Positions 61,001-64,000 of a stretch of DNA of 64,000 nucleotides are shown here, piece after piece. The stretch lies in contig CBDBJR010000001.1 in NCBI GenBank assembly GCA_965206445.1, forward strand, positions 372,001 through 436,000, in the 5' to 3' direction. The position numbers were made by a program, and so were the translations under genes. The notes under the pieces were generated by a model that saw nothing but the letters and a program-made list of their open reading frames with translations, had not been told where the DNA came from and ran no database searches. The stretch's first letter is position 1, and every line of letters starts with the position of its first letter. The stretch comes from CBDBJR01 sp965206445 (GTDB lineage: Bacteria > Pseudomonadota > Gammaproteobacteria > Arenicellales > Poriferihabitantaceae).

Positions 61001-63562
61001 ATGGCGAGAAAGCGAAAACCCCGCGTCCGGACGCCACCGACCGGCAACGGCGCGCCGCGCAAGCCGCCGATGCCGGCGGCATCCCCTGCGTCCGGCATGT
61101 TCCCCGGTGCCCTTGTTGCCCCTATAGCATTACCAGGCGCGGCACTGTGCCTGTTGGTGGCGGTCAGTTACTTTCCGGCGCTGTCGGCCGGATTCATATG
61201 GGATGACCTGATACTGAACAAGGCCACGCCGCTGCACACCTGGTCGGGGCTGGCGCAGATCTGGTTTGCCCCGCGTGGGTTGATTCAAGACGAGCCCCAC
61301 TACTGGCCGCTGCTGTATACCCTCTTTTGGCTGGAGCACAAACTGTGGGGGTTGGCGCCGCTTGGCTATCATCTGGTCAATCTGCTGCTGCATGCCGGGG
61401 TCGTGTTGCTGCTGTGGCGGCTGCTGCGACGGCTGGGGGTGCCCGGCGCGTGGTTTGCGGCGGCGGTGTTTGCGGTGCATCCGCTGCATGTGGAGTCGGT
61501 GGCCGTGGTCATCGGGCGCAAGGACATGCTGGCGACGGTGTGCTATCTTTCGTCCGTGCTCGCCTATATCCGCTTCACGGAAATGCCGCGCGGGCGGCGA
61601 GGAGGGCCTTACCTGCTGGCGGTGGCGTTGTTCGTGCTCGGCCTGCTCAGCAAATCCATCGCCGTCACGCTGCCGGCGGCGCTGTTGCTGTGGCACTGGT
61701 GGCGGCACGGGCGCGTGACTCTGGCTGATTTCAGCCGCACGCTGCCGTTCTTTCTGGTCGGGCTGGGCATCGCGCTGGCCGAGTATGCCTATTACTTCAG
61801 CTACAACCGAATCTCATTCGCGTATACGCTGCTGGAGCGCGGACTGATTGCGGCGCACGCGCTGACATTTTACGCCGGCAAACTGCTGTGGCCGGTGGGG
61901 TTGATCGGGATCTATCCGCACTGGGAGCCCGGCATCGGTGACGCGCTGGCCTGGGGCGGTGTGGTCGGCTTCGCGGCGGTGGTGGCGGTGTTGTGGTGCT
62001 GGCGCCGGCAGCTTGGTCGTGGACCGCTGGCTGGTGTGCTGTTCTTTGCGGTGGCGTTGTCGCCGGTGCTGGGTTTCGTAGATTTCGGCTATATGGAGTT
62101 CTCGTTTGTCGCCGACCGCTATCAATACCTCGGTGGCATCGGCCTGATCGCCGTCGTGGCCGGTGCCGTGGGCCGGGCCTGTCAACGGGGTCTCGGCGCC
62201 CTGCCGGCGCACCGTACGCGTCCGGCGCAGCTGGCCATCGGGGCGGTCGGGGCGGCCATACTGGCGGTTGCCGGCCTGCTCACCTGGAACCAGGCCGGCC
62301 TCTACCGCGACAACGGTACCTTCTTCACCCACATCATCACCCACAACCCGCAGGCCCGCAACGCCCACCACAATCTTGGGAACTACCTGCGGGATCAGGG
62401 GCGCTACGAGGAAGCGCATGCCGCCTACCAAACCGCCCTTACGTTGCGCCCGGATGACCCCGGACTGCTCAACAATATCGGCGTGCTGCTGTTAAACCAG
62501 AGCCGTTATGAGGAGGCGGCCGCGCGCTTCCGCGAGGTGCTGCGGTTTAACCCGCAACATCAAGTCGCGATGCGGAACATAGCCGCGGTGCTGGTGAATC
62601 AGGGGCGGCATGCGGCGGCGTTGGCGGCGGCGCAACAGGTAATTGCACACTATCCCGATGACGCGCAAGCCCACTGGCTGCTCGGCGCGCTGCTGTCAAA
62701 ACAGGGCCGCCCGGAGGAGGCGAACACGCACTTCCGCGAGGCGCTGCGGCTGAATCCGCAGCACCCAACCGCGATGCGGGACCTTGCCGGGATGCAGATG
62801 AATCAGGGGCGGTATGCGGAAGCGCATGCCATCTACCAAACCGCCCTTGAGCGGGAACCGGATGACCCTGACCTGCTCAACAATATCGGCGTGCTGCTGG
62901 AAAAGCAGGGCCGCCATGAGGAGGCGACCGCGCGCTACCGCGAGACGCTGCGGCTGAATCCGCAGCACCAAAACGCGATGCAGAACCTTGCTACGCTACT
63001 GATCAATGCCGGCGCGCTGCTGTCAAAGCAGGGCCGCCCGGAGGAGGCGGCCGCGCGCTTCCGCGAGGTGCTGCGGTTTAACCCGCAGCATCAAGTCGCG
63101 ATGCGGAACATGGCCGCGGTGCTGATGGATCAGGGGCAGCACGCGGCGGCGTTGGCGTCGGCGCAACAGGTGATTGCACACTATCCCGATGACGCGCAAG
63201 CCCACCAGCTGCTCGGCGCGCTGCTGTCAAAGCAGGGCCGCCCGGAGGAGGCGATCACGCACTTCCGCGAGGTGCTGCGGCTGAATCCGCAGCACCCAAC
63301 CGCGATGCGGGACATTGCCGGGATGCAGATGAATCAGGGGCGGTATGCGGCGGCGTTGGCGTCGGCGCAACAGGCGATTGCGCGCGCGTCCGATGATGCG
63401 CAGGCCCACTATCTGGCGGGTCTCGGGCTGTTTCACCTCAACCGCAAAACCGAAGCGCTGCACCATTACAACCGCGCATTGGCGTTGGACCCGAATCTGA
63501 AAACGGCACGCGAACAGCGCAAACAAATCCTGGAGTCCATGACCAATCAGGGCCGACAATGA
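61001..63562 (+). CDS. TMTC-like GT-C/TPR membrane protein, paralog 6
   Basis: At 853 residues this is the longest copy. The membrane domain has the usual size (to about 455; Asp pair D68-D69 in GFIWDD), but AVHPLHVESVAVVIGRKD has lost the Trp of the other copies. The tail of about 399 residues holds about eleven TPRs, arranged as blocks that repeat nearly verbatim (REVLRFNPQHQVAMRN and the QGRPEEA/NPQHPTAMRD block each occur twice). Its N-terminus matches copy 5 and its middle matches copy 4, so it is mosaic. A 63-bp spacer and the collapsed seventh copy follow. Confidence 0.88.
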   Translation: MARKRKPRVRTPPTGNGAPRKPPMPAASPASGMFPGALVAPIALPGAALCLLVAVSYFPALSAGFIWDDLILNKATPLHTWSGLAQIWFAPRGLIQDEPHYWPLLYTLFWLEHKLWGLAPLGYHLVNLLLHAGVVLLLWRLLRRLGVPGAWFAAAVFAVHPLHVESVAVVIGRKDMLATVCYLSSVLAYIRFTEMPRGRRGGPYLLAVALFVLGLLSKSIAVTLPAALLLWHWWRHGRVTLADFSRTLPFFLVGLGIALAEYAYYFSYNRISFAYTLLERGLIAAHALTFYAGKLLWPVGLIGIYPHWEPGIGDALAWGGVVGFAAVVAVLWCWRRQLGRGPLAGVLFFAVALSPVLGFVDFGYMEFSFVADRYQYLGGIGLIAVVAGAVGRACQRGLGALPAHRTRPAQLAIGAVGAAILAVAGLLTWNQAGLYRDNGTFFTHIITHNPQARNAHHNLGNYLRDQGRYEEAHAAYQTALTLRPDDPGLLNNIGVLLLNQSRYEEAAARFREVLRFNPQHQVAMRNIAAVLVNQGRHAAALAAAQQVIAHYPDDAQAHWLLGALLSKQGRPEEANTHFREALRLNPQHPTAMRDLAGMQMNQGRYAEAHAIYQTALEREPDDPDLLNNIGVLLEKQGRHEEATARYRETLRLNPQHQNAMQNLATLLINAGALLSKQGRPEEAAARFREVLRFNPQHQVAMRNMAAVLMDQGQHAAALASAQQVIAHYPDDAQAHQLLGALLSKQGRPEEAITHFREVLRLNPQHPTAMRDIAGMQMNQGRYAAALASAQQAIARASDDAQAHYLAGLGLFHLNRKTEALHHYNRALALDPNLKTAREQRKQILESMTNQGRQ

Positions 63563-63624
63563 GAATGGTGAGGCAACCCATGCCTGCGCCGTGCCGACAA
63601 CCGTCGCGCTCAACGGCAGCATAA
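63559..63624 (+). other. Spacer mini-frame 5
   Basis: A 21-codon frame (MRMVRQPMPAPCRQ, ending RSTAA) overlaps the paralog 6 stop as ATGA and ends one base before the remnant ATG. It is two codons shorter than its relatives, an in-frame 6-bp loss. Confidence 0.3.
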
Positions 63625-63625
63625 G

Positions 63626-63754
63626 ATGGCGAGAAAGCGACCCCCCCGCGCGGCGAGAAAGCAACCCCGCGTCCGGACACCAACGCCACCGAACGGCAAC
63701 GCCGCACCGCGCAAGCAATTCTTTGAGTCCACGACCAACGCGGTTCAGCAATAA
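63626..63754 (+). pseudogene. Collapsed seventh TMTC-like paralog, 42 codons
   Basis: The frame reads from the conserved start (MARKRPPRAARKQPRVRTP) directly into the last 13 residues of a paralog 4-like end (KQFFESTTNAVQQ). The join lies at CGCAAGC, which in paralog 4 occurs both after the N-terminal basic stretch and again near the 3' end. A deletion of nearly 1.9 kb between these short repeats explains it, and the frame is kept. The product would have no membrane or TPR part, so it is non-functional as an enzyme; a role for the basic peptide is unknown. Confidence 0.85.
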
Positions 63755-64000
63755 GCACGGCGAGGCAACCCATTCATCCCCGTGCCGGTAACGCCCACCG
63801 GGCGCCGCGGTCGGCCATGTCGGTGATGTTCGACAGCTCCGGCCGGTTGTCGCCGGGGCCTTTGGCGGCGATGTCCACGTCATCGCCATTGCGCCGCTGC
63901 CGCTTGTGCGCGCTACATGTGAACGCATGGGCGGCACGGCACCGAACCATCTCGCCCTGATGACCGTCACCTTGATTGCCAACCTGCATGGGCCACCCAA
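63711..64000 (+). repeat. 290-bp direct repeat, right copy, runs off the window
   Basis: This copy is nearly identical to 58511-58800. Because the left copy leads into paralog 5, a further paralog start is expected about 80 bp beyond the window end. Confidence 0.95.

Overview
The window is G+C-rich chromosomal DNA from a gammaproteobacterium. The evidence is the housekeeping order: the tol-pal protein CpoB with a tRNA-Lys, leuS, dnaG-rpoD with a CAU tRNA, and polA beside a DUF2782 gene. The histidine kinase/response regulator pair resembles the proteobacterial dedicated sortase pair (PdsS/PdsR), typical of marine species. I cannot name a genus. No rRNA, insertion sequence, integrase or CRISPR array was seen.

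Layout. 1-10.6 kb: core genes (cpoB end, tRNA-Lys, DUF2339 membrane protein, leuS, dnaG, rpoD, tRNA-Ile2). 10.6-11.2 kb: a lone A+T-richer gene of unknown function just after the tRNA. 11.3-14.9 kb: a divergent PdsR/PdsS-like pair with a small conserved-looking ORF between them and no sortase in view. 15-19.5 kb: DUF2782, polA, cfa. 19.5-22.1 kb: a minus-strand operon of a carboxymuconolactone-decarboxylase-like protein, a 2OG-Fe(II) oxygenase and a 2-hydroxyacid dehydrogenase.

22.4-34.5 kb is an A+T-richer island with a defence-island look: a small lipoprotein, a DUF262-HNH nuclease with a probable C-terminal RAMA domain, an adenine DNA methylase without a visible restriction partner, decayed GIY-YIG nuclease copies, and a two-gene operon. 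That operon encodes a 955-residue protein (30 tandem 12-residue repeats, a beta-rich middle, a ribosomal-L13e-like C-terminus) and a 1,429-residue SF2 helicase with several Cys clusters and a MrfA/DUF1998-type C-terminus. It may be an undescribed or divergent defence system.

34.6-49.8 kb is metabolic: a Rieske/desaturase pair (MocE/MocD-like), a fused double DJ-1/PfpI protein, a polyamine-type ABC transporter, a DMT exporter, two dehydrogenases, an AstE/aspartoacylase-like deacylase, an aldehyde dehydrogenase, a HisC-like aminotransferase and a two-subunit ThDP decarboxylase of the sulfopyruvate/phosphonopyruvate type. Together they could take up and degrade an N-acylated C3 amino acid carrying a sulfonate or phosphonate group; this is inference.

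50.2-64 kb is the most striking part: six tandem, same-strand paralogs of a bacterial TMTC-like protein (GT-C glycosyltransferase membrane domain plus C-terminal TPRs). Four of the five gaps between them are exactly 69 bp. The membrane domain is nearly constant, but the TPR tail varies from about 157 to 399 residues. The paralogs are mosaic, a seventh copy has collapsed to a 42-codon in-frame remnant, and a 290-bp repeat reaches the window end, so the array probably continues.
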